Source: CAZXYS01 sp964645005
Lineage (GTDB): Bacteria; Bacteroidota; Ignavibacteria; Kapaibacteriales; UBA2268
DNA length: 64,000 nt
Direction: 5' to 3'
NCBI GenBank assembly: GCA_964645005.1
Contig: CAZXYS010000004.1
Location: forward strand, 62,001-126,000
A program made the translations under genes and the position numbers. Every line of letters starts with the position of its first letter. Positions within the stretch are counted from its first letter, which is position 1. The notes below the pieces were generated by a model, which saw only the letters and a list, made by a program, of their open reading frames with translations, searched no databases and was not told the origin of the DNA. Positions 34,923 through 43,384 of the stretch are shown here, in pieces.

Positions 34923-35756
34923 TTAACTATCAATTTTTTTAATGAAGTTAATTGTCAATATACTTCCAACTATCATTATAACACCTATCAAAATACCGGC
35001 AGGAAGAGAATATGGCATATCCTTCAGCGCTGAAAGTAAAAACATTATTACAATTCCCAAACCCATAGTTATAGTAAAAACCATTAATGGCACCGCCAGA
35101 ATATAGCCGAGCGATTTCTTTTTCCATAGCATAATGGCAGTAATTATCATCGCCGGCAGGAAGAAGCTCAAGTCCAGCACATGTACCGGATTTACCCACA
35201 GTCCGGTGTCTTTCAAATTTTGAGGGATAGTGCCGGCAAACAGGTTTGGCACAATCTCTGACAGCCACAAAAGTATGAACAGGATGCCGACGACTATAAG
35301 AAATATACTCGCGCCTTTTGTTTTCACATTAGTCACAGCCTCTGCCGCTTTTTCTCTATCGACCGCCATCAATCCGCCTATCAGCGTATATGTAGATAAA
35401 CCCAATACCGCTGCATAAGCCAAAAATAGGAACTGAAAATGCACAGCAAATGCATATATCACAAATGCATATATCAAATAACTCAAAGCGCCCAGCCAGA
35501 GCAGGTATGCTCTAAGCGAGCCTTTAGCCGTATAATATACACTTATCAACAATAAGACCACTACTACGAGATTGGCGTAGTCCTGACCTACCGCCTGGAT
35601 AGCCCAATTAACAGTCTCCCGGGCATAAGTTTTGTCATATAAAATGCCTAAAAGGCTTGTAACTGTCACTAAAATTACCGTTAAAACGGATGTGAATATC
35701 CATGTTTTGGGGATGGTGAATCGATAGCTGCTATTTTTTAGATTTCTGTTGTTCAT
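34923..35756 (-). CDS. Multi-spanning membrane protein, unknown function
   Basis: A 277-residue hydrophobic protein with about eight predicted membrane helices and a basic N-terminal tail (NNRNLKNSSYRFTIPK). Segments such as YFDKTY-like loops (YDKTYARETVNW), LRAYLLWLGALSYLIYAF and WVNPVHVLDLSFFLPAM are typical of a conserved but uncharacterised integral membrane family. I cannot name a function. It is monocistronic and converges with the methyltransferase gene across a 114-base spacer. Confidence 0.8.
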   Translation of the reverse strand: MNNRNLKNSSYRFTIPKTWIFTSVLTVILVTVTSLLGILYDKTYARETVNWAIQAVGQDYANLVVVVLLLISVYYTAKGSLRAYLLWLGALSYLIYAFVIYAFAVHFQFLFLAYAAVLGLSTYTLIGGLMAVDREKAAEAVTNVKTKGASIFLIVVGILFILLWLSEIVPNLFAGTIPQNLKDTGLWVNPVHVLDLSFFLPAMIITAIMLWKKKSLGYILAVPLMVFTITMGLGIVIMFLLSALKDMPYSLPAGILIGVIMIVGSILTINFIKKIDS

Positions 35757-35868
35757 GTATCTTCTTTAAAATTTTTGCTATGATAAAACACAAAAATATT
35801 AAAATCGTAAAGAATAATTATATTCTCAAATAGAAATATTATCTATCAATAAATATGAAAGATTTATA

Positions 35869-36261
35869 ATGACCACCAAACGCCAACTCATAAGCTCCGG
35901 CTCCCCATTCGAAGAACAAGTGGGCTATTCCCGCGCAGTCGTCGATGGCGGCTGGATATTCATTTCCGGCACTACCGGCTTCGATTACGAGAACATGACT
36001 ATCTCCGAAGACATCGTCGAACAGACCGAACAATGCCTGAAAAACATTGAAAGCGCACTGCGGAAGGCGGATGCCGAGCTTAACGACGTCGTCAGAGTGA
36101 TGTATATCCTGCCGGACGGCAGCGAATTCGAAAAGTGCTGGCAAGTGTTGAGGAAATACTTCGGCGAGATACGTCCGGCGGCGACAATGTTCACGGCAGG
36201 GCTGCAAGATCCCCGCATGAAAATCGAAATTCAGGTGACTGCGGGGAGAAGGAAGAAATAA
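35869..36261 (+). CDS. RidA/YjgF/UK114-family protein
   Basis: A 130-residue RidA-fold protein: GSPFEEQVGYSRAVVDGGWI start, ISGTTGFDYE, EQTEQCLKNIESALRKADA, VVRVMYILPD, RPAATMFTAGLQDPRMKIEI ending VTAG. The usual catalytic Arg region (RPA) and terminal Glu (KIEIQVTA) are kept. Members hydrolyse reactive enamine/imine intermediates, but many subfamilies have other roles. This is a YjgH/RutC-like divergent form rather than archetypal RidA, so deaminase activity is only likely. Confidence 0.88.
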   Translation: MTTKRQLISSGSPFEEQVGYSRAVVDGGWIFISGTTGFDYENMTISEDIVEQTEQCLKNIESALRKADAELNDVVRVMYILPDGSEFEKCWQVLRKYFGEIRPAATMFTAGLQDPRMKIEIQVTAGRRKK

Positions 36262-36339
36262 TCAGGAATAATTAATTTCCTTTTTTTACTCTATTCAAGC
36301 ATTTTTTTAAAATTCTTCAACTATTTCTCTGTTTTATGA

Positions 36340-37494
36340 TTATTGTGCGATAACGAATTTTTTAGTAATAAATCCAATCCTGACATAATACACCCCTGCC
36401 GCGAATCCCGAAATATCTATAGTAGATACAGGTCTGAGACCTGTCTCTACAGCTTTTACTTCTTCTCCAAGAAAATTATATATTCTTATTTCCGAATTAT
36501 GAGCTACCACAGGGTTAACCCTGTGGTTGAGAGTATTTTCAACCACTATATAATCTCCCGCCGGATTAGGATAAATCTCTATTTCTTCCATAGTATCATC
36601 ATCTCTCTCAACGGCATCCGGCGTGCCGCAGCCGATCCTCCGGGTCGAGATGACAATATTATCGAAGTATCTTTCCTGTTGGACCGGTGAGCCGTCATTC
36701 CAGTAATTCTCGAAGAAGATTGCGTTTATCATCATGTTGTCGGGATCGTTATTCCATGTGCCGTGCCAATTCAGGTCGTACGAGCCCGCTTGAAAGACAC
36801 CGTCAATCCAAAATTCGAGCACTCCGTCTGACTTACCCGGCGTATTCAGCTTCACGCGGCACTCGACGCAGTACCACTTCCCCGAACTCTCCGTGCTGAA
36901 GATCTCCGTCGTACCGGCTTTAAAGCCGAGCCAGCGCAGATTCTCGAAATCATTGTACTTCGTAGTCATCAGTTGTCCATCTTTGGATATGCCGCTTGCG
37001 GGGTCCATCCCTAAATAGAGACCATTATTACCGCCCGACCAGATATGCGCCATCATACCTGTCGCCCAGTTCGAATTAGCCAGAGTCAGCGCCCGCGAAA
37101 GTTTCGCCGGACCGCCGCCCTGCCAGCCTTCCTGGTGCTTAACGTCCATCCGCCAGTAGATTTCGTCGAACGAGCTATCGGGATATTCCGCGTTCTGTCC
37201 TATATAAGAACCCGGCGTCCTGCCGAAGGATTTCTTAAAGCCGCCGGCGGAGACTTCACCTTCCTGCCAGATGACTCGTATCCCCCGCGAACCGTCCCTT
37301 CCAATACCATCCATTACTACATGATCGCCGTCGTCATCGCCATACTCGAAGTATTTCCCGCTCATCTCGCGCTCATCTTCGAAATCATCACAGAAGATAG
37401 TGCCTGCAGGGGCATCGTCGCAGGTGAAGTTTTGGGCAAACAGGCTGCTGCTGTTCATGATGATAAATATAATTATAAAAAAGTATGTTTTCAT
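36340..37494 (-). CDS. Secreted ConA-like (polysaccharide-lyase-like) protein with T9SS sorting domain
   Basis: A signal peptide (KTYFFIIIFIIMNSSSLFA) precedes a ~270-residue beta-sandwich region rich in Trp and Asp (IFCDDFEDER, DEIYWRMDVKHQEGW, AKLSRALTLAN, WYCVECRVKLNTPG, GVLEFWIDGVFQ, RYFDNIVISTRRIG). That pattern resembles the ConA-like folds of some polysaccharide lyases and glycan-binding proteins; the exact family is uncertain. The end is a T9SS domain starting IYPNPAGDYIVV and ending FAAGVYYVRIG. Its DNA carries two palindromes (36422-36450, 36506-36527) encoding ETGLRPVST and HRVNPVV. It belongs to the secreted glycan-active set of this region. Confidence 0.78.
   Translation of the reverse strand: MKTYFFIIIFIIMNSSSLFAQNFTCDDAPAGTIFCDDFEDEREMSGKYFEYGDDDGDHVVMDGIGRDGSRGIRVIWQEGEVSAGGFKKSFGRTPGSYIGQNAEYPDSSFDEIYWRMDVKHQEGWQGGGPAKLSRALTLANSNWATGMMAHIWSGGNNGLYLGMDPASGISKDGQLMTTKYNDFENLRWLGFKAGTTEIFSTESSGKWYCVECRVKLNTPGKSDGVLEFWIDGVFQAGSYDLNWHGTWNNDPDNMMINAIFFENYWNDGSPVQQERYFDNIVISTRRIGCGTPDAVERDDDTMEEIEIYPNPAGDYIVVENTLNHRVNPVVAHNSEIRIYNFLGEEVKAVETGLRPVSTIDISGFAAGVYYVRIGFITKKFVIAQ
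36422..36527 (-). repeat. Palindromic inserts inside T9SS sorting-domain coding sequence (copy B)
   Basis: GTAGATACAGGTCT-g-AGACCTGTCTCTAC at 36422-36450 has one mismatch in 14 pairs. A 22-base perfect palindrome with half ACCACAGGGTT lies at 36506-36527. Arms differ from copy A (CAC/GTG instead of GGC/GCC) while pairing is preserved. Confidence 0.8.
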
Positions 37495-37573
37495 TTTTTA
37501 ACCGGGTAATTATTATTGTTTTTATATACTTGAGTTAATAAAAGATTCATTTTTTATTTTTTTTCAATTCTGC

Positions 37574-37696
37574 CTACTGCTTCCTTATATATTTTAGAGC
37601 TTCTTCAAAAGACATATCTTTTAATACCTGATTTACTTTATTCCTAATATCTCTCATTTTTCTTATATAATTTATTTTGTTTTTGTGCTTTTTCAT
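37574..37696 (-). CDS. Possible 40-residue helical protein
   Basis: An ATG frame encodes MKKHKNKINYIRKMRDIRNK and VNQVLKDMSFEEALKYIRKQ, a basic-amphipathic helical peptide. The ending SFEEALKYIRK looks like small antitoxin-type or regulatory proteins, but no toxin gene is adjacent and the frame is short and A+T-rich. It lies in the 232-base spacer between two T9SS cargo genes. It could also be a relic. Confidence 0.35.
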   Translation of the reverse strand: MKKHKNKINYIRKMRDIRNKVNQVLKDMSFEEALKYIRKQ

Positions 37697-37726
37697 TAAA
37701 AGTTCTTATATAATTATAGAATGTTA

Positions 37727-40432
37727 TTAGTTACTAATGACGAACTTCTTAAAATATTCTCCAATCCTAACATAATACACCCCCGCAGGCAAACCCGAAA
37801 CATCTACCGTAGATACAGGTCTTAGTCCCATATCAACAACCATCACTTCCTTACCCAGGAAATCATAAATTCTAATTTCTGATTTATTATCAGCAACAGG
37901 GTTAACCCAGTGGCTGAAAGTAGTTTCAATAACAATATAATCGTTCGCCGGATTTGGATAGAGCGTGATATCTCTTTCCGGTTCAGGTATATCCTTCACA
38001 CTGACCGGACTTGTAATATCAAATCCCTTGTGGATGTACTTGTCTTTAGCTAATTCTTCTATCCATTTGTTTTTGATAAAAGTATTTATCTCGAGGCGGC
38101 AATCTCCCCAGTGTTTCCACTTATCTATCGATGTCCAGTCCAGATTTATATAGTTGAGAGCCTTGATATTCTTGTGGTTCTCGATGAATTGGAAGAATGG
38201 TTCGAACCAGTCATCCCATATTCGCTTTGCTTCCTCAAAGTCAGGATCCTCGGCATCAGGCACTATATTTTCGGAATGTGCCGTAGTTTCATTCAGGTAC
38301 ACAGGTTTATTTCTTTGCTCGGCGAAGTCAAGGAATAGCTCGGACTTCCCTTTCTTGGTAATACCTCTGCTGTTGCTGTCCGGCAATGCAGGGTCGAAGT
38401 GATCCTTCGGGAAAACATCCAGCCCAAACCAGTCAACAACATCGTCGCCCGGATACCACTTCCAGCCCCGCGAAGTGGAATCGGCGAAATCCGCTGCCGC
38501 ATCAGGTTCATAACACCATACCGTTGCAAAATTGTCAACGCCGCGCGCCTTCAATCCTTCGACTAATTTCCTGAAAGCTTTCGGGAAAGTGTACGGCTTG
38601 TAGTTATTCCAGGCGCCGTTCATCTCGCCTCCTATACGCAGGAAAAACGGCTTCCCATGCTGGTTAAAAGCCATAGCCAGTGTGTCCATATAATGATCCA
38701 ATTCATCAGTATAGGCAAAGAGCGAATCGTATGGCTCATCCTGTGACTTATGGAAGTGTACGCCATATTCCACATACTGGCTGTCAGGCGACATCCACTC
38801 ATGTTGCAGTCCCTTCAGGACTTTTTCGACAGTCAAAGTTCTTGTACCGGGTATAGCGCTCATAGTCTGCAACAACAACGGCTGCTCATCTTCCGGCATC
38901 ATCTCAAGATAGTTCGGGATCGAATTTCTATAATTCCAGCCAACACCGTGATAGACATATCCGTCCGGCGGTTCGTATTTCGCCGGTTCCTGATTATTAT
39001 TAGGCTTATCCCAAATTATAATTACAGGTTCCTGTCGGGCTTCAACTTCCTTAAATCCACCGGTGATTGTGTGAATTTCGTCACCGAAAATATTATGGAT
39101 TTTACCTGAATTACTATTTTCAGGTTTATGCTGTGGGATGGGGTAGTTGACAGATGTTGTATCAAAAAGAGCATCAGCCCAGATGACATCTACAATCCCG
39201 ATTTTCTCATGAAACCTGTAGTAAAATACATTTCCTTCGGACAAGTCTTCCGGCGGACTTTCCGGTTTGATTACGGAATGCAGGAATTTGTAAGATTTAA
39301 ATGAAAAATATTCATTTAAGTCTATATCAAAGAGACCATAGAATCTATCCGGCGGCGCACCCACTATGGGCGTACAAATCCCTTTCAGACCGAATGCTAT
39401 GCCAAGGATCCATTTCCTTACCATATCACCGGCGTGGAAGAGTTCGTCATATCTCGTATTTCCCGCTTCCTCGATCTGCATGGCGGCTTCGGCTGCCAGC
39501 CATGGTTTCAAGCTTCCGCCGGAATCGATAACGGCATGCTCGAAGGCTGCCAATTCATCGAAGATAAATCGCGGTTTCCAGTGGTAATGCACGTCGAACC
39601 AGTCCATCCAGTCGGTCTGACCAGCCATTATATCCATCCAGTAAGTTTCCGGCATACCGCCCCTGTTTTTCATTAATCTGCCGAAATCATCCCACGTTTT
39701 GATATCACTTTTCCAGTGTCTTTCATATCGTGAATAGTATAATTCGATTATTGAATCCTGCTTATCGGGGAATTGCTCGCCTAACTCATACCATTCACGC
39801 AATAGCATTTTATCATAATAAAAGCCGCCGTGGGAGACCTTTATATCCACACCATTCTCATCCGCCGCATCATGCGCAGCCTTGTAAACAGTCCGCATGC
39901 ATCTTACAAAGTCCTCTACATCCTGCTCATAAGTCTCATCGCTGATCTGCCAGTGGTCTGCCCATTGCGGTTCATTGCCATAGCGCAGATAACCAACCGT
40001 CGATGGCTTTCTTTCTGCCGCGTAATCGATTATCTTGTAGGCATAATCATACAGGATCTCTGAAAAGCCGTGCTCGGGAATTGGATCTGAGAGGGGCGTC
40101 CGTCTGTCCAGATCATTTGGCGCTCGTGGTTCGCCGTCGGTAGCCCATGATGAAGCTGGTGTTAACAGAAATACCGTTTTCCCATTGTGTTCGGCGGCAA
40201 AATCCACAGCCTGATCTATATATCGCCAATTAAATTCATCATCGGGGTTTTCCAGACGATCCCAGCTAAATCCGAATGCATATATCTGCGCATTCAATTC
40301 ATCGTATTTTTCAGCAGGTATTTTGGTATTAATGTTTCTTATTCCCCAGTAATCAATAGCTGCCGCCGATGATGTTAATAGTAAGTTTATAAATATTATT
40401 AAAAGTATTCTGCTAAATAATTGATTTTTCAT
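37727..40432 (-). CDS. Secreted double glycoside hydrolase (clan GH-A-like plus GH26-like) with T9SS sorting domain
   Basis: After a signal peptide, residues ~28-470 form a first TIM-barrel hydrolase: FGFSWDRLE and LRYGNEPQW with E154 as likely acid/base and E315 (WLAAEAAM) as a possible nucleophile, as in GH39/GH42-like enzymes. Residues ~490-800 are a second barrel resembling GH26: FFLRIGGEMNGAW with E603 (acid/base) and VYLNETTAHS with E715 (nucleophile). The final ~75 residues are a T9SS sorting domain (LYPNPANDYIVIE ... LPAGVYYVRIG). Two catalytic modules in one exported chain suggest attack on a mixed or branched polysaccharide such as mannan; the substrate is inferred. The sorting-domain DNA contains decayed versions of the palindromes. 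Confidence 0.82.
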   Translation of the reverse strand: MKNQLFSRILLIIFINLLLTSSAAAIDYWGIRNINTKIPAEKYDELNAQIYAFGFSWDRLENPDDEFNWRYIDQAVDFAAEHNGKTVFLLTPASSWATDGEPRAPNDLDRRTPLSDPIPEHGFSEILYDYAYKIIDYAAERKPSTVGYLRYGNEPQWADHWQISDETYEQDVEDFVRCMRTVYKAAHDAADENGVDIKVSHGGFYYDKMLLREWYELGEQFPDKQDSIIELYYSRYERHWKSDIKTWDDFGRLMKNRGGMPETYWMDIMAGQTDWMDWFDVHYHWKPRFIFDELAAFEHAVIDSGGSLKPWLAAEAAMQIEEAGNTRYDELFHAGDMVRKWILGIAFGLKGICTPIVGAPPDRFYGLFDIDLNEYFSFKSYKFLHSVIKPESPPEDLSEGNVFYYRFHEKIGIVDVIWADALFDTTSVNYPIPQHKPENSNSGKIHNIFGDEIHTITGGFKEVEARQEPVIIIWDKPNNNQEPAKYEPPDGYVYHGVGWNYRNSIPNYLEMMPEDEQPLLLQTMSAIPGTRTLTVEKVLKGLQHEWMSPDSQYVEYGVHFHKSQDEPYDSLFAYTDELDHYMDTLAMAFNQHGKPFFLRIGGEMNGAWNNYKPYTFPKAFRKLVEGLKARGVDNFATVWCYEPDAAADFADSTSRGWKWYPGDDVVDWFGLDVFPKDHFDPALPDSNSRGITKKGKSELFLDFAEQRNKPVYLNETTAHSENIVPDAEDPDFEEAKRIWDDWFEPFFQFIENHKNIKALNYINLDWTSIDKWKHWGDCRLEINTFIKNKWIEELAKDKYIHKGFDITSPVSVKDIPEPERDITLYPNPANDYIVIETTFSHWVNPVADNKSEIRIYDFLGKEVMVVDMGLRPVSTVDVSGLPAGVYYVRIGEYFKKFVISN
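37809..37914 (-). repeat. Palindromic inserts inside T9SS sorting-domain coding sequence (copy C, decayed)
   Basis: Left arm GTAGATACAGGTCT is kept at 37809-37822 while the right arm (to 37837) has several changes. The second element, at 37893-37914, reads GCAACAGGGTT then AACCCAGTGGC, with two mismatches. Same positions and reading frame as copies A and B. Confidence 0.7.
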
Positions 40433-40477
40433 TATATATCTCTTTTTTGAGTATAACTTTTTATTTCTTTCAATACT

Positions 40478-41137
40478 TTATTCAACTATAAATTTCCTGA
40501 AATATATTTTCCCATAGTTATTTTTAAAATTAATATAATAAATGCCGGACAATAGATTTGTAATATCCAGATTTTCTTCGCCGAAAAGATCTTCTCTGTC
40601 CATGATCTTATTGCCGGATACATCATATATGGAAATCGAGTAATGAGCGCCCGCCATATTAACAGACAAATATTCACTGGCAGGGTTAGGCGAGATGCGG
40701 ATATTATCTTCAGCGCCAGTGACATCTTGTACATCGCTCGGTTCTGTATTCACAAAAGCTGAATCATAGACAAACCCGAATTCATTGAATCTCCCACCCA
40801 CATAAATCAGATAATCACCTTCACCGGGTGCCGTGAGAGTTATCGGCAGATCTTTAGTATAGTTCACGGTTTTTATAATATTGCCCTCCATATTTACGAG
40901 CTGAGCGCCAAAGCTGTATTTCTTATCTTTATTTAAATCATTCACTGTCACTTCGAATGTTTGAACATCTGTATTAGTTACTTCTATGATACCTTCTTCA
41001 TACTTATGATCATTTTGTCCGTGGCAATTGTTACATCCCACCACGCCTGCCTGCGGAAAAGACATTATCGAATTTGCGGAAAATATCAACAATAAAACAA
41101 AGGCTGTCGCAAACCCAATTTTGTATAAATTTTTCAT
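40478..41137 (-). CDS. Secreted CXXCH-containing protein with T9SS sorting domain
   Basis: A 219-residue protein: signal peptide, then GVVGCNNCHGQNDHKYEEG (one CXXCH near residues 35-39), a beta-sandwich-like section (~55-130; VQTFEVTVNDLNKDKKYSFG, APGEGDYLIYVGG) and a T9SS sorting domain from ISPNPASEYLSV to the end. The layout resembles choice-of-anchor V or reelin-like modules in this phylum, which also have CXXCH near the start. CXXCH could bind one c-type haem or simply form a disulphide. This sorting domain has no palindromic insert. Confidence 0.78.
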   Translation of the reverse strand: MKNLYKIGFATAFVLLLIFSANSIMSFPQAGVVGCNNCHGQNDHKYEEGIIEVTNTDVQTFEVTVNDLNKDKKYSFGAQLVNMEGNIIKTVNYTKDLPITLTAPGEGDYLIYVGGRFNEFGFVYDSAFVNTEPSDVQDVTGAEDNIRISPNPASEYLSVNMAGAHYSISIYDVSGNKIMDREDLFGEENLDITNLLSGIYYINFKNNYGKIYFRKFIVE

Positions 41138-41212
41138 AAAACTCCCATAATGATTTAATTAAAACAATTAATCCATTGATTCCCAATATAATAAATTAGC
41201 ATCATAAATTTA

Positions 41213-41767
41213 TTACTTTTTATCATTTTTCATAATTATCTGCGTCCTCTCGGCAATTCTCTTACCCAAAAAACCGGCGATCACCCCCATAATCAGATTC
41301 AAAATCACAAGTATTATCATCAGCAATGTAAAATTCCAATCTTCCAGATGCAGTACGGAAGCCAGTTCCGAGGAAATTCTCTTATAAACGGTGATAATCT
41401 CAGCACCGAAGTAGAAAAGATGGGCTATCACGGCATGTAACAGTGTATAGAAAACTACGGCGCATCCCGCTGCCAGCGCCGATATGCGGTTATAGCCAAA
41501 AATGAGAAATACAAGTTCCGCTAATACCGCCTCGAGAAATATGGCAACTACAGGATTTATCATGAATCCGCCCATGGACAGCACCTTGAATGTCGCCGCC
41601 AGAGCGCCCACAAGCAAAAGCGATCCGCGAAATCTTACAAATTCCTTCGCCGTCACGAGGATTATACCTGCAATGAAAGCCATCAAAAAGCCGCGCAGTG
41701 GAATCTTTGCGAGGTGCAGCGTTGTGCCCAGAGTGAATTCGACCACGCCCCAGGCGGCCCCGAACAC
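41213..41767 (-). CDS. Membrane protein resembling an ECF transporter S component
   Basis: A hydrophobic protein with about six helices (WGVVEFTLG, LRGFLMAFIAGIILV, LLLVGALAATFKVLS, VVAIFLEAVLAELVF, LAAGCAVVFYTLLHAVIAH, LLMIILVILNLIMGVIAGFLG), the size and layout of substrate-binding S components. I report the first standard start in frame, GTG 41767, but the coding signal continues upstream (KRELTRLEVIYTA) to an ATC at 41807-41809 that has AGGAGG at an ideal distance and directly follows the TAG of the upstream gene in the same frame. So the true start may be an AUC codon. No ATPase component is nearby, so the ECF assignment is tentative. Confidence 0.6.
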   Translation of the reverse strand: MFGAAWGVVEFTLGTTLHLAKIPLRGFLMAFIAGIILVTAKEFVRFRGSLLLVGALAATFKVLSMGGFMINPVVAIFLEAVLAELVFLIFGYNRISALAAGCAVVFYTLLHAVIAHLFYFGAEIITVYKRISSELASVLHLEDWNFTLLMIILVILNLIMGVIAGFLGKRIAERTQIIMKNDKK

Positions 41768-41809
41768 TGCCGTATAGATGACCTCGAGACGTGTAAGTTC
41801 CCGCTTGAT

Positions 41810-42397
41810 CTAATCCTCCTTCCGGGAAGTTTCTTCAGCTTTCCCGAGGATGCCGGCTAACAGGTTGGACGCAAATTCCACAGGATTAAACAATTGCTTT
41901 CGAGATAATTTCCCGCTGCGCACAATATTTTCTTTAACGGCAGGCATCAGGTTTTGAGCTTCGCTATAGACTCTGTCGAAATCTTTAATTCCCAATTTCT
42001 GCCAGAGTTTGAATATGTCATAATCCCGCGAATTCTTCATGAAAATGGAAAAAGCAAGCATTACCAGTATCGCCCTCAGCGAGATCTGCAATCCCGAGTA
42101 AAATGTCGCCGTAGAGAAAGGTATGCCGTATATTTTCACATCTTTAACGCCGAAGATCATTGGCTGCACTAATGTCAGAAATACGAGGAATATCCAGAAA
42201 AGTTTGCTTCGTACGGCTTTTAATACTTCCGGCTGGTATATCATAAGCGGTATAATAGTGAACACCAGCGCCACAGCCATAAACGGCAGCGGCATGAAGA
42301 GCGCCGCAGACAATATGAGCGCTATATAGATATAAATTATTTTCACTAAATTTTCGCTATAAATTCCTGATTCAATAGAATCATATTGCAAATTCAA
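41810..42397 (-). CDS. CbiQ/EcfT-like membrane protein (tentative)
   Basis: A 195-residue protein with four to five membrane helices in the first half (IYIYIALILSAALFMPLPF, LFWIFLVFLTLVQPMIFG, GLQISLRAILVMLAFSIFM) and a charged helical second half (YDIFKLWQKLGIKDFDRVYS), similar in plan to EcfT/CbiQ coupling proteins of ECF importers. The start is a TTG with no good ribosome site, so the N-terminus is uncertain. Its TAG stop is followed in the same frame by the next gene. Together they would form T and S parts of an importer lacking its ATPases here. Confidence 0.6.
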   Translation of the reverse strand: MNLQYDSIESGIYSENLVKIIYIYIALILSAALFMPLPFMAVALVFTIIPLMIYQPEVLKAVRSKLFWIFLVFLTLVQPMIFGVKDVKIYGIPFSTATFYSGLQISLRAILVMLAFSIFMKNSRDYDIFKLWQKLGIKDFDRVYSEAQNLMPAVKENIVRSGKLSRKQLFNPVEFASNLLAGILGKAEETSRKED

Positions 42398-42427
42398 GTG
42401 AATATGTCTCGGAACGTCAAACTAACT

Positions 42428-43384
42428 TTAGCTTTCTTCTTCGTAGACGCCCATATTATAAAACTTCTCCCGACGGTTTTTAACAAGTTTGTTGACTGAC
42501 AATTTCTTCAATTTCTTCAACTCGGACAGCAGTAATTTTTTAAGGGTCTCGTACATTTCTTCCGGCTTGCGGTGCGCACCGCCAATGGGTTCAGTGACAA
42601 TTTCGTCGATAACGCCGATCTCCTTGAGGTCTTCCGCTGTGAGCTTCAAAGCCTCGGCTGCCTGCTCTTTGTATTCCCAACTGCGCCAGAGAATACTTGA
42701 ACATGATTCAGGAGAGATCACTGAATACCATGCATTTTCAAGCATAAGTATTCTATCGCCGACACCTATGCCTATAGCGCCGCCTGAAGCTCCTTCACCA
42801 ATTACTACAACAATTATTGGAACCTGCAACTGTGCCATTTGCAGCAGATTGCGCGCGATGGCTTCTGCTTGTCCGCGTTCTTCCGCCTCTATTCCAGGAA
42901 AAGCACCGGGTGTGTCCAAAAATGTTAATATCGGTCTGTTGTATTTTTCCGCTAAAGTGAAAAGACGATTTGCCTTGCGATAGCCTTCCGGATGGGGCAT
43001 ACCGAAGTTCCTGTAGACATTGGATTTGGTATCCGTACCTTTTTGATGACCGACTATCATTACAGGTTGATTGTCCAGGTAAGCCATCCCCCCTACAATA
43101 GAAGGATCATCACGGTATTGACGGTCTCCATGCAATTCAACAAAGTCAGTAAAGATATTATCAACGTAATCAAGGGTCAAAGGACGCTCCGGGTGGCGGG
43201 CTAATTGAACCCTTTGCCATCGTGTAAGATTTCTGTATATGTCAATTCTGAGGTCGTCCACTTTTTTCTCTAATTCGTTAATTTCTTTGTCAATTTTTAA
43301 ATCCTCCATAGAGCGCATTTCTTTGATTTTTTCTTCAAGCTCCAGGAGCGGTCTTTCGAAATCAAGAATAAACTTATTTGCCAC
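42428..43384 (-). CDS. accA: Acetyl-CoA carboxylase carboxyltransferase subunit alpha
   Basis: A 318-residue AccA. Hallmarks: LDFERPLLELEEKIKEM start, VQLARHPERPLTLDYVDNIF, FVELHGDRQYRDDPSIVGG, MPHPEGYRKANRL, FLDTPGAFPGIEAEERGQAEAIARNL and GEGASGGAIGIGVGDRILML, followed by SVISPESCSSILW. It transfers the carboxyl group from biotin to acetyl-CoA, together with AccD, to start fatty acid synthesis. It overlaps the end of the glycosyltransferase gene by 11 bases, so the two are translated in series; accD is not in the window. Confidence 0.97.
   Translation of the reverse strand: MANKFILDFERPLLELEEKIKEMRSMEDLKIDKEINELEKKVDDLRIDIYRNLTRWQRVQLARHPERPLTLDYVDNIFTDFVELHGDRQYRDDPSIVGGMAYLDNQPVMIVGHQKGTDTKSNVYRNFGMPHPEGYRKANRLFTLAEKYNRPILTFLDTPGAFPGIEAEERGQAEAIARNLLQMAQLQVPIIVVVIGEGASGGAIGIGVGDRILMLENAWYSVISPESCSSILWRSWEYKEQAAEALKLTAEDLKEIGVIDEIVTEPIGGAHRKPEEMYETLKKLLLSELKKLKKLSVNKLVKNRREKFYNMGVYEEES

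Noticed and set aside
41213..42397. A complete ECF importer
   Set aside because: Only T- and S-like membrane proteins are seen; no EcfA ATPase gene is present and the family matches are weak.
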